Part shown: piece by piece, positions 36,201-43,879 of the stretch
Layout of the letters: each line of letters begins with the position of its first letter
How positions within the stretch are numbered: position 1 is the stretch's first letter
Source of the DNA: Fabrea salina
Lineage: Eukaryota; Ciliophora; Heterotrichea; Heterotrichida; Fabreidae
DNA length: 64,000 nt
Assembly (NCBI GenBank): GCA_022984795.1
Contig: JALIHJ010000024.1
Coordinates: forward strand, 1 to 64,000
Direction of reading: 5' to 3'
Made by a program: the position numbers and the translations under genes
Notes under the pieces: model-generated
What the model was told of the DNA's origin: nothing
What the model saw: only the letters and a program-made list of their open reading frames with translations
The model's database searches: none

Positions 36201-38990
36201 AGCAAAAGTGCTCAGTTACGAAAACAAGCCAAAACGAGTTTCTTGAAGTTCCAAATTCTCAAGTACAGAATCAAAACTCTAGGTTCCAGGTTCAAAAAGG
36301 CGTTTTTAGAAACAACTCTTAAAAGCAAACGAGAAAAGTTCAGCATGAACCTTTACACTCTTAGGTTTCTGGACCACGAAGTTGAGCAAATGTACCTAAA
36401 CAGTCGTTCTTCGATAGAAACTAAAAAGTACAGGACTTGCCTCATCCTGATATTTAGTCTTTTTGCCATAAGATCAGTAATCTACTTCGGAATTGAAGAA
36501 CAAAACACGTTCTCAAGTATTTACGGCATTGCTTCCTTGGTTCTTACTCTAGTGTCCATACTAGTTACTTTCACTGTTTGCTTCAGAAGGCACCCTGAGA
36601 AGTTCATTTTCTGGTACTCAAACACCTTAGTGTTTTTTACCTACTTAGTGATTTCTTTCACTCCAGTCAACAACTTGGAGTTCTCTTTAGTAGCTCCTTT
36701 GGCCTTTTACATAGCCTTAGACGCTGACTGGCTATACATGATCATTGGAAACATTCCCAGAATTGCTCTTGAAATCACAAGGATCTGCTACTTCTTTTTA
36801 GACACTTACACTGAAGGCGACTACAGGGATCAAATGTTTCTGTTCTTCGTCAAGTTCATTTGCTTCAATGCTACCTGTGCACTGCTTCTTTACTTCATGG
36901 AGAGACAAAAACGCAGGGACTTCCAGCTCAGACAAGAAGTCAACCAAGACATGAAAAAGACCAACCAGGTCCTCAAGTACATCCTGCCTTCTTTTGTCCG
37001 CAAACGCGTCAAAGAGGGAGTTACTTACATTGCTGAAGACCAGGGCGACGTTACTGTCCTTTTCTGCAACATTTGCCACTTCGACGAGATTGTCCACTCC
37101 TACTCTCCCTCCGAACTCACTAAACTCCTGGACTTGATCTTCACTAAGTTCGACGACCTGTGCACCAAAGTAGGCATGACCAAGGTAGAGACTGTAGGCT
37201 ACACCTACATGGCCTGTGCTGGACTCATTGACAGCGAACGCGACCTAGACAAACGACTGCAGGTGGTGTCCCAGGTGAGGAGGGCCTTGGAGATGGCAGT
37301 GGGGATGGTGAGTGAGTGCAGGGAAATCAGAGTGCTTGAAGGCAGACAACTGAAGGTGAAGATAGGCATCCACTCTGGACCAGTGGCCGCAGGAGTCGTG
37401 GGGAGCCACAAACCCCAGTTCTCTTTGGTAGGCGACACTGTGAACACTGCAAGTCGAATGGCAAGCACAGCTGAAAACACCATCCAGGTGTCGGGAGAGG
37501 CCTACGAGTTGCTGGACGACAGGTCTGGACTGCACTTCGAACAAAAAGAAATCTTCGCCAAAGGAAAAGGAAACATGCTCACTTATGATGTTCCAGTGCC
37601 TGACCAAAACCTAGACTTTGGACTAGCTCGTGGTTCAGTCCACGAAGACCAACTTGGAGTCCAGTTCCTAGAAAAGTCGAAGTGCACCCAAATAGTCAAC
37701 AAGTCCAAAACAGAAAAAAGGTCTGAAAAGTCAGTGTTCGACAACAGATACGACTTTGCAGACGAGATTGACATCAACCAACACGAAGTCCAAGACTTTA
37801 TGCCCAAAAGGAACCTGCGCATGAAAAGCATCATTTACATTGCCCTGGTGTTTTACTTTGCCTGTGATGCCATTATCCTGGTTTACGGCATAGTAGAAAC
37901 TATATACTTGGAGGAGTTCCTTTACTTCATATTGATACTCATATTCAAGGTTCTGGTGGAGGGGTGCTTGCTGTGCCTAGTGAGTTACATCTACGAAAAA
38001 GAAAAGTCGGGGTGGATACTCCAGGGCTTTTACTTGACCTTGACTCTTCTGGACTTACTTACTTGTCTAATTTCTGATTTCTACTCCCTTAAGTTCTTGA
38101 ACGCTGCTGTGATCCACAACCTACTCTTGGTGTCTATGTGCAGTTTCCTCAAGTTCAAACAGTCTCTCCTCAGTACTTTCTGTACAGCTGCTGTTTGCTT
38201 GGCTTACATGCTTTACTTAGGCGAAGTCCAGAACTTCGGGTACTTAGTTACTTACTTGTTCATCATGCTGAACACTGTCTTTTTTTCTTTATTCTACAAA
38301 GAAAAGATACTTAAACTCTACATTTACTATAACCAACAAATATCCGAAGACAAAGCCAAAACAGACTCTTTGCTGAGTAGGGTAATGCCCAAACACGTAC
38401 TTGAGAACCTCAAGGAAGAAAAAACCCAAACTGACACCTTCCACAACATGACTCTTCTCTACGCCGACATCGTGGGCTTCACTCAGTGGTCCTCTGGCAA
38501 AGAGCCCATTGAAGTAGTTGAGATGCTTTCCCACCTCTTCAACCACTTCGACCAGGACTGCAAACAACTAGGCGTCTACAAAGTCCACACCATCGGCGAC
38601 TGCTACGTAGTCATGGGCACCAACTCCACTGCTGCCAGGGACCCCCTCCAGGAAGCCCTGAACGTAGTTGAGTTTGCGCAGAGAATGATTTCAGTGATCC
38701 AGCAAGTCAACTGGGAAGAGGGCACCAACCTGGACATGAGGATTGGAGTGCACACAGGAGAAGTGATTGGAGGAGTGACTGGAACCAGCATAGTGCGGTA
38801 CGACATCTACGGGTCAGACGTGCTGATAGCCAACAAGGCAGAAAGCAACGGAGAACCAGGCAGAGTGTGTGTGAGCGAAAGCACCAAGCAGTTGTTGGAA
38901 GCCTGCAGTTCCTTAGACTTCCAGTTCCACAAAACCATTGAACTCCCTAAGATCAACCGAGAAGTCCAGCTTTGGATGCTAAGTAACTAG
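33273..38990 (+). CDS. Receptor guanylyl cyclase with P4-ATPase-like domain, paralogue 3
   Basis: 1,905 residues with the same architecture, and the most diverged ATPase-like half. The pseudo-phosphorylation site reads LEDSALFK (near 354), the dephosphorylation loop reads SFDESQIFGAR, and the TGD position reads SSD. Cyclase C1 begins near 1258 and C2 near 1725; both are almost identical in protein and DNA to the other two copies, including lost Asp in C1 and kept Asp in C2. It lacks the 583-bp N-terminal tract shared by paralogues 1 and 2. Its private regions use more C-ending codons than those of the other two. It ends in TAG, directly abutting the complementary stop of the WDR4-like gene. 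Confidence 0.92.
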   Translation: MLAESLTRSFDLSSLGKKVSRRKSSLYRVTVPLKAFKNFTLTHFKRYPSLAALFAVFILNAFYLDSGFAQVFVAVPLFVGFFAHWLASLNQSFPKKPKKSYQVWKGESFQEKPESELNKWDLVLLRKKETVPADMLLLSNCSKCTLSSFDESQIFGARNSKAKTPLKFLNNFFKKDASLMHKKVAKLQGQVRVGEPQAAFDKFEGDYKEESWPTTYPLKLKHLVLKGSVNEHEDWVLGLVVYDSQESKVSLNSELSLPKEPLLEKQTKPFMLVTVLAWCGLVAIYTGLYFKENSNAEFITKLLEFATSFSCLLPTSFVFVLNAVRLGFSHSINRKEDTVQVNNCQVLENIQPSKYLLLEDSALFKSRNLIPRSLVLEDLEVVNLDQVQSPLLSINYRILEAMVLCNRITFNYFYQSYKEKLVTDKAVLSATGNLGASFTVLERNCILLELGGSESEFKVVGYYYSQEERVVCMVVENRTTEEVTLYVRTKSLGAVEYNLSYNQMAELKLVKNEELQQVYFGFKTLEREEAQKFSYLYQTALNTPVNSKGRLSTLFRNYTHNIEFLGFLSLDDHHSSETKETLEKAGKKTWLFSSDSEQNTKHLPAKLNVSSKFGNSVGIDGTESKKELKKLLERALEGEILQTELDTSARNEFDIEIQESPPLVQDESLSEKTYGVYLQSQALNVALSSKTCAELLASLLLNAEFVKFSLVKPSTLKLVCSLLEKSNPSVESFAVAKSEVWCLSTQTTQPLVRVGDFSLKGDVVVQSFSDLKNLVLGYSCSLYLNLRRAAYLEVYKNSALFAVVAFYQSYCNYSGELVIHQWDFFLCTHFLLTVPLVLESVSKKSSSLDKQTYKAVSKAKLCLHSALGVLHAFILSVLTVTFSYDVLNSEGLAEDLETLRGCMLLSLVLTLSSTAVLLLPKIKLGPVVLYSVFLVLLLAFAGVQNYQVVAEHPLVVLYSLLNAFVCCLVTLVLKLISKSAQLRKQAKTSFLKFQILKYRIKTLGSRFKKAFLETTLKSKREKFSMNLYTLRFLDHEVEQMYLNSRSSIETKKYRTCLILIFSLFAIRSVIYFGIEEQNTFSSIYGIASLVLTLVSILVTFTVCFRRHPEKFIFWYSNTLVFFTYLVISFTPVNNLEFSLVAPLAFYIALDADWLYMIIGNIPRIALEITRICYFFLDTYTEGDYRDQMFLFFVKFICFNATCALLLYFMERQKRRDFQLRQEVNQDMKKTNQVLKYILPSFVRKRVKEGVTYIAEDQGDVTVLFCNICHFDEIVHSYSPSELTKLLDLIFTKFDDLCTKVGMTKVETVGYTYMACAGLIDSERDLDKRLQVVSQVRRALEMAVGMVSECREIRVLEGRQLKVKIGIHSGPVAAGVVGSHKPQFSLVGDTVNTASRMASTAENTIQVSGEAYELLDDRSGLHFEQKEIFAKGKGNMLTYDVPVPDQNLDFGLARGSVHEDQLGVQFLEKSKCTQIVNKSKTEKRSEKSVFDNRYDFADEIDINQHEVQDFMPKRNLRMKSIIYIALVFYFACDAIILVYGIVETIYLEEFLYFILILIFKVLVEGCLLCLVSYIYEKEKSGWILQGFYLTLTLLDLLTCLISDFYSLKFLNAAVIHNLLLVSMCSFLKFKQSLLSTFCTAAVCLAYMLYLGEVQNFGYLVTYLFIMLNTVFFSLFYKEKILKLYIYYNQQISEDKAKTDSLLSRVMPKHVLENLKEEKTQTDTFHNMTLLYADIVGFTQWSSGKEPIEVVEMLSHLFNHFDQDCKQLGVYKVHTIGDCYVVMGTNSTAARDPLQEALNVVEFAQRMISVIQQVNWEEGTNLDMRIGVHTGEVIGGVTGTSIVRYDIYGSDVLIANKAESNGEPGRVCVSESTKQLLEACSSLDFQFHKTIELPKINREVQLWMLSN

Positions 38991-39764
38991 TTATTTAACA
39001 GCGTTAATAGAGATTTCTGTTTCTGAAACCTGGTAAAGTTGGCAGCCCACCAGCAAAGCCACAGAGTCAAGCACTAAGGGAATGCTTAAAGGAACTAACT
39101 GCAAGTACTCATTCTCCACTAAGTAAACTGAGTTGCACGAAACAGCCACCAAACACTCACTAGAAGACAGCAACTTCAAAGGTTCCTTTGTCGCAATGCT
39201 TTGCAGAGGCTTGGCCCCACTCCACTTAACTAGGGTGCTTGAGTCTGTAGAGTAGATTCTGGACTTGTACTCTACAGCTGAAACAACTTCAGAAGTATGC
39301 CCCAGCAGCACCTCTCTTAACTTGCACAAACACTCTGCTTCACTCACCTTGATTTTGTAGTCCTTGTCCACACTCACCACACAGTCACTGCCCAAACTCA
39401 TGCTCGTGATACTTGCTTGGTGCCCCATAACAAACTCTGGAGGTCCTTCAAGTCCAAGCTTCCAAACCTCCCCGTGTTTGTCAGCAAACACCAACTCACC
39501 CCCCACACACAACACTCCTGTGACCTTTTTCTTGTGTTGGAACTCCCTCACCACTTCCACTCCACTGCCCCAGTTAACTCTGTGGAACCTAATGAACTTG
39601 TCGTCTCCTCCAGAAACCCAGAACTCCCCCAACTTAGCCAAGCCCCTAACGAACTCGCTGTGGGAGTAAGAAGAGTGCTTCAGCAAGTCTTTTCGGAAGT
39701 ACACTGCTGTTCCAAAAGCCCAAGCTAGTTCTTCGTTCTCCACACTTGCACAAGTCACCTTCAT
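38991..39764 (-). CDS. WDR4: WDR4/Trm82-like tRNA m7G methyltransferase subunit
   Basis: 257 residues of degenerate WD40 repeats. The segment VFADKHGEVWKL...GHQASITSMSL, then VVSVDKDYKIKVS and VLLGHTSEVVSAV, matches the WDR4/Trm82 signature (ADK.GDV, GH.S.L.D, T.DRDEKIRVS, GHTEFVS). This protein is the non-catalytic partner of METTL1/Trm8, which makes m7G46 in tRNA. It is shorter than animal WDR4. The start is the ATG at 39762-39764, chosen because the longer frame would overlap the opposite HYPK gene; the two start codons are then separated by a single nucleotide. Confidence 0.75.
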   Translation of the reverse strand: MKVTCASVENEELAWAFGTAVYFRKDLLKHSSYSHSEFVRGLAKLGEFWVSGGDDKFIRFHRVNWGSGVEVVREFQHKKKVTGVLCVGGELVFADKHGEVWKLGLEGPPEFVMGHQASITSMSLGSDCVVSVDKDYKIKVSEAECLCKLREVLLGHTSEVVSAVEYKSRIYSTDSSTLVKWSGAKPLQSIATKEPLKLLSSSECLVAVSCNSVYLVENEYLQLVPLSIPLVLDSVALLVGCQLYQVSETEISINAVK

Positions 39765-39765
39765 A

Positions 39766-40020
39766 ATGGAAAAACAAAAGCAAGAAAAGGCCTTGGAAAA
39801 CGTAGGAACTGGGCCTGAGAAAACAGTTGACACCCAGTCTGCCCAAAGTGCCCTTGAACAAATCAGCCAAGAACCCACCCAACAAGTCATCAAGATCAGG
39901 GAAGAAGACCTCAGAGTCATAGTTCAGGAAATGGACTTAGAAAGAACTGAGGCTGAAAACGTGCTTTTGAGAAACCAAGGCAACGTTATCTCTGCACTCA
40001 CTGAGTTAGTCACTAGTTAG
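39766..40020 (+). CDS. HYPK: HYPK-like UBA protein
   Basis: 84 residues. Residues 45-84 (IREEDLRVIVQEMDLERTE, then VLLRNQGNVISALTELV) match the UBA-like domain of HYPK and of nascent-polypeptide-associated complex alpha. HYPK binds the NatA N-terminal acetyltransferase at the ribosome. The N-terminal 40 residues are polar and disordered, as in HYPK, and there is no NAC domain, which argues against NAC-alpha. Its TAG overlaps the complementary TAA of the LNR gene (TTAG, 40017-40020). Confidence 0.8.
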   Translation: MEKQKQEKALENVGTGPEKTVDTQSAQSALEQISQEPTQQVIKIREEDLRVIVQEMDLERTEAENVLLRNQGNVISALTELVTS

Positions 40021-40727
40021 ATAAATGCCTTAAATAACAAAGCTAACTTTAAAGTGCTTGAGTAGTTTTCTAGCAACACACAGTCTTCTCCGTCGTAACT
40101 GCACTCTTGGTTGAGGCACTCGAAGTCGCACTTGCCGTCGTTAATCATGCCTTCTTGACACTCAGTGCTTGTGAAACAGAAACTCCCCACACAGTCTCCT
40201 TTGTCGTAAAAGCACTCGTAAACGTTGCACTCGCTGTTGCAAGTGCCGTCGCCCTGCATAGACTCAGTGCACCCAGGAAAACACAAGGAGTCACAGTCGC
40301 CTCCATCCATTTCGCAGTAGTTGTTCATGCAATCTATGTCGCAAGTCCCATCTCCTATTTGGGTGTACTTGCAGCCTCCTGAACAGTAGTCACAGTCTCC
40401 TTTATCGTAGTTGCACTTTTCAACGTTGCAGGGTTTATCGCATCTACCATCTCCTATCGAGGAAGTTTCACAGTTATTAGCGCAGTAGTTTCCACAGTCT
40501 CCTCCATCAAAACCACAGTCTTCAATATTGCAATTAGAGTCACAGAAACCGTCTCCAATGTACCTCGAAGAACACGGACAGTAGGGAGTTTCGCAGTCTC
40601 CTCCGTCATACTCGCACTCTTCTTCGTAGCACTCAATGTCGCAAACATTGTCTCCTTTCTTGTTCAAACACTCTTCGCTACAACTCTGCGCAAATGCCAA
40701 AGGCAAACTCAGAACTAAAAGAATCAT
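40017..40727 (-). CDS. Secreted or GPI-anchored protein with six LNR repeats
   Basis: 236 residues. A signal peptide (1-14, ILLVLSLPLAFAQS) is followed by six Lin-12/Notch repeats, each with six Cys and the calcium-binding GDGxCD...C..C..D.GDC pattern. The C-terminus ends in a hydrophobic stretch (LKLALLFKAFI) preceded by small polar residues, suggesting a GPI-anchor signal. LNR modules bind calcium and occur in Notch and in GlcNAc-phosphotransferase; tandem LNR-only proteins in ciliates are probably cell-surface or extrusome proteins. No other domain is present. The function is unknown beyond calcium-stabilised extracellular structure. Confidence 0.87.
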   Translation of the reverse strand: MILLVLSLPLAFAQSCSEECLNKKGDNVCDIECYEEECEYDGGDCETPYCPCSSRYIGDGFCDSNCNIEDCGFDGGDCGNYCANNCETSSIGDGRCDKPCNVEKCNYDKGDCDYCSGGCKYTQIGDGTCDIDCMNNYCEMDGGDCDSLCFPGCTESMQGDGTCNSECNVYECFYDKGDCVGSFCFTSTECQEGMINDGKCDFECLNQECSYDGEDCVLLENYSSTLKLALLFKAFI

Positions 40728-40735
40728 ATTTGTGC

Positions 40736-41824
40736 TTAAAAATTAGGATTGTCGTCTTCTTGCTCTTCGAAGTTCTGAACTTGAGGCTGATACTCTGCAG
40801 GGTACATAAAAGCCACTTGGTTCATGTACTGGGGATTCCAACCAGGAAGTGGTGGAGGTAAGGGCGGAGGAGGCATGTACTGAGGCAGGATAATTACCCT
40901 TTTCTGCACACTAGGAACTTCTCCACAACACATACAACACCCATCCATGTCCCCCGAGATTTCCAAAGTGTACTCGCAGCTGATCAGGTTGCCCTGCGTA
41001 GTGTACTGGTCGTCAAACTGGTTAGCTATCGAAGAAAGGTTCAAAGACAACTGCGTGGTTAGACTTTTGGGGTTTTCAGTTCCTGCTTCAGTTCCCTGGC
41101 CTGAAGCTTCAACAATGCAGTACCTCACTACCTTGGTTCCAGGGTGCGCAAGCAAGCGGATAGTTTTGAAAAGTTTCATAGAAATGCTGTTGACTGCAAT
41201 CTTGGACTCAGAGTTGTCAAGAGTCACGTTAACTGCAGCAGTCTCAGCAGGCGTGTAGGAACTCTGTGGGTAGTCCGCTCTGATGGAACAAGTTCCCTTG
41301 TCCAAACAACACCAAGTCGACAGCTTCGCAGACTTAGAAACAGACTCTGCTTGGCCTAGACTCTGGATCTCCTGGTACAACTTAAGTCTGGAAAAGTTAC
41401 TAATTCCCCTCTGCTCGATGTTTGTGAACTCTGCACTCACAAAGTAAGAGATCTCTGCGTGGGTGTTGAAGTAAGACAAGTTAAAAGACCCTGGCAAGTT
41501 CTGCGGCAAAACAAAACGGAAAGGAATCGTAATGCCTTGCGAAGGCACTTCTCCTGGGAACTGGTACAGAGTGAACCTGTAGTTGCACAGAACTGCCTTT
41601 GCAGACCGAGTCACGTAGTAAGTTCTTCTGTTTTTGCCAGTGCCTCTAGTTCTTCTTTCCTTCCAACGCGTGTACTCAGTTCCTTGGAACCCCAGAACTA
41701 TAACTCCTGAAGGCGAAGGCTCCTGGAGTTGCAGAAACACTGTGCCAGTTACTTCCTCTCCTCCCTTGTAAATTCCTTTTTCTAACTGAACGTGGACTCC
41801 TCCTTTTAAGTTCCCATTCCCCAT
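40736..41824 (-). CDS. Arrestin-domain protein, paralogue B
   Basis: 362 residues. It starts MGNGNLKGGVHVQLEKG and shares with paralogue A the arrestin N-domain (YKGGEEVTGTVFLQL; IPFRFVLPQNLPGSF), the Cys pair CCLDKG, SYTPAETAAVNVTLDNS, and the tail PPPLPPPLPGWNPQ followed by Tyr-rich sequence. It is the closest relative of A in the window. The Gly2 start may be lipidated. It lies 8 nt upstream of the LNR gene and 69 nt downstream of a coiled-coil gene, all on the minus strand. A role as a membrane-cargo adaptor is inferred from the family. Confidence 0.88.
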   Translation of the reverse strand: MGNGNLKGGVHVQLEKGIYKGGEEVTGTVFLQLQEPSPSGVIVLGFQGTEYTRWKERRTRGTGKNRRTYYVTRSAKAVLCNYRFTLYQFPGEVPSQGITIPFRFVLPQNLPGSFNLSYFNTHAEISYFVSAEFTNIEQRGISNFSRLKLYQEIQSLGQAESVSKSAKLSTWCCLDKGTCSIRADYPQSSYTPAETAAVNVTLDNSESKIAVNSISMKLFKTIRLLAHPGTKVVRYCIVEASGQGTEAGTENPKSLTTQLSLNLSSIANQFDDQYTTQGNLISCEYTLEISGDMDGCCMCCGEVPSVQKRVIILPQYMPPPPLPPPLPGWNPQYMNQVAFMYPAEYQPQVQNFEEQEDDNPNF

Positions 41825-41893
41825 GTTTAGTAACTGCAGTAGTTTTTACACTCCCTGAAGCAACTTACTTATTCAAGATAGAATTACACTGCA

Positions 41894-42751
41894 TTAGTTC
41901 TTATTTTTGGAGCGGCTAAAAAGTCCACTAAACCAGTTTCTTTTCTTAGACTGGATTTCTTGGAGTCTTTTCTTCTTTTCTTGCTCTATTCTGGCAAGTT
42001 CCCTTTGAAACTCTTCTTCCTTGCGCTTTTCTTCTTCTTTTAACTTTCTTTCGTAGGCATCCAAACTTGCCTTAGCTTCACGTTCCATTCTTTGCTGGTT
42101 CTTAACACTTTCTTCATCTAATCCTTGGAGTTTCTCCTTATGCTCTTGATCCAGCCGTTCCTGTTCAGCTTTGAACTGATGAGTGGCCTGGGTTCTGGCT
42201 TGTTCTTGTTCTTGAAGTTGCCTAGCTAGTCTAGAGTCTAGTTCTTCTTGCTTTTTCTTGTTTCTTTCTTGTTGTGCTTTTCTTAGTTCTTCTTCATTGG
42301 CTTTATTCACTCTGGACTGTTCTGCTATTTCTGTTTGTTCGTTTTTCCAGTTCTGCATGATTTCTTGGTGGTCTCTTTCCATCTGCTTCATTTCAGCTTC
42401 GTGCTTAGTTCTTTGCTCTTCCCTGTGCTTGAGTATTTGGTTGATTGCAGCTTTGGATTCTTCGTCTAAAGTGTTGATTCTGTTGATATGGTCTTGGAAT
42501 ATTCTTTCTTGTTCTTGCTGGTACCTTTGTCTTATTTGTTTGAGTGCTTCATTTAGTTTTTCTTGGTCTTCTTGACTGTTAGGCATGGACCTTGAGTAGA
42601 TCTCTTCTTGCATTCTCTGACTCTCTGCTTTGGATTTAGCAATTTCTTGGTCTAAGTGATCCATGTACTCCTTTTTGTTGATGTAGATCTCTTCTACCTG
42701 GTTTCCAGTTCTCACTACAGAAATCAAAATGCAGTCAGGGTTGCTCTCCAT
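41894..42751 (-). CDS. Coiled-coil protein with basic C-terminus, unknown
   Basis: 285 residues. The first 30 residues are not coiled coil (MESNPDCILISVVRTGNQVEE); the rest, about 30-265, is a highly charged single helix or coiled coil rich in Glu, Gln, Arg and Lys. The last 20 residues form a short basic aromatic tail (KKRNWFSGLFSRSKNKN) that could bind membrane or an acidic partner. No family was recognised. It lies between two arrestin-domain genes on the same strand, 34 nt from paralogue C and 69 nt from B; whether it works with them is unknown. Confidence 0.75.
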   Translation of the reverse strand: MESNPDCILISVVRTGNQVEEIYINKKEYMDHLDQEIAKSKAESQRMQEEIYSRSMPNSQEDQEKLNEALKQIRQRYQQEQERIFQDHINRINTLDEESKAAINQILKHREEQRTKHEAEMKQMERDHQEIMQNWKNEQTEIAEQSRVNKANEEELRKAQQERNKKKQEELDSRLARQLQEQEQARTQATHQFKAEQERLDQEHKEKLQGLDEESVKNQQRMEREAKASLDAYERKLKEEEKRKEEEFQRELARIEQEKKKRLQEIQSKKRNWFSGLFSRSKNKN

Positions 42752-42785
42752 TGTTATCTATAAAACTGTTAACTAAAGATGCAAA

Positions 42786-43850
42786 TTAATACCCGAGCTT
42801 AGTGAAAGACAGGTCAAAGGCATCAGTTTGACGGTTAGTTTCTGAGTTGCAGGTGTTTTCCTGAGGTTTCCCTTGAGAACTTGTTTCAAGAAGAACCTTT
42901 GGAACTTCAAGTGGGTTCCAGTCAGAGGGCTTAGAAGGCAAAGGCTTCTTCTGGCTGGGAACTGGGTGAATAGGTATAATTTTTTCAAGAGTAGGAAATT
43001 GGGGACTGGAAAAAGCAGAACCCTCCAACTCAAGAATTACTTCAACGAAATACTTGCATTGCACTAAGTGTCCCTCAGTAGAGTACATTTCTGCAAAGAT
43101 CTCCTTGATAGCTCTTATTTCTAAGTCAATTTCAACTGTTCCTTGTTGCTTGGCTTTAACCCCTTCAGCACAGTTTTCCAAAAGACACTGAGTTTCAAAC
43201 TTGGGGTTTCCAGAACGGTCTCTGAAAACTAGGTTCCTGTGAAGCCTTAAGTTAGTTCTGGTGATGTTAGACTTGCATTTGGAATTATCAATATGGGCTT
43301 TTACGGTTACTAAGTCTTCAGGAGTGTAGTAGTCTTTGTCAGTAGTCAAGTTGAAGGAAACACTTCCTTTGCTGAAGCAACAAAGTCCCTGTATGCTAGC
43401 AGTGGCTTCAGTAGCTAGGAATGGTTGTGAGTTTTCTAAAATACAAACTTCAGTAGAGTTGGAAAGAAATCCACTGTTTTGGTTCTGGAACTCAGCAGTT
43501 AAATTGTAAACTACTTGGGCCGTGTCCTCTAAACTACCGTAAACAAAGGACCCTGGAAGCTCATACGGCAGTTTGAAACAGAAGGGAACCTTAACTCCGT
43601 TATGAGTGATACTTTCATTAAAGTTTTTTAGCACAAACCTGTACTCACACACAGCGTGGTTTCCAAAGTACTTGCGGTTGTTTTGCTTCCAGCGTGTTTG
43701 CTCTGTTCCTTGGAAAATGAGGCATAAATTTCCAGGTGGGGAAGATTCCCTTAAATATAAGTAAACTACTCCTAGTACTTCATCGCCTGGACTAAAGTTG
43801 AACTTTTCCAAGTGAATGTGCATTCCACCTTTTAGGTTGCCGTTTCCCAT
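42786..43850 (-). CDS. Arrestin-domain protein, paralogue C
   Basis: 354 residues. It starts MGNGNLKGGMHIHLEK and has the same arrestin N-domain landmarks (FSPGDEVLGVVYLYL; FCFKLPYELPGSF), the C-domain marker YYTPEDLVTVKAHIDNS and the tail motif PSDWNPLEVP, but no long poly-Pro run. It is more diverged than A and B. It lies directly downstream of the repeat protein gene that ends in TGA; if that TGA were read through, the genes would be 8 nt apart rather than 29. Confidence 0.87.
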   Translation of the reverse strand: MGNGNLKGGMHIHLEKFNFSPGDEVLGVVYLYLRESSPPGNLCLIFQGTEQTRWKQNNRKYFGNHAVCEYRFVLKNFNESITHNGVKVPFCFKLPYELPGSFVYGSLEDTAQVVYNLTAEFQNQNSGFLSNSTEVCILENSQPFLATEATASIQGLCCFSKGSVSFNLTTDKDYYTPEDLVTVKAHIDNSKCKSNITRTNLRLHRNLVFRDRSGNPKFETQCLLENCAEGVKAKQQGTVEIDLEIRAIKEIFAEMYSTEGHLVQCKYFVEVILELEGSAFSSPQFPTLEKIIPIHPVPSQKKPLPSKPSDWNPLEVPKVLLETSSQGKPQENTCNSETNRQTDAFDLSFTKLGY

Positions 43851-43879
43851 AACTTAATTTAATTAATTGGGTACATCTT

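Noticed and set aside
16068-38990. UGA read as Trp throughout, as in Blepharisma
   Set aside because: The long genes contain many TGG Trp codons and no in-frame TGA over many thousand codons, so general reassignment is not supported; only the single terminal TGA at 43880-43882 leaves the matter open.
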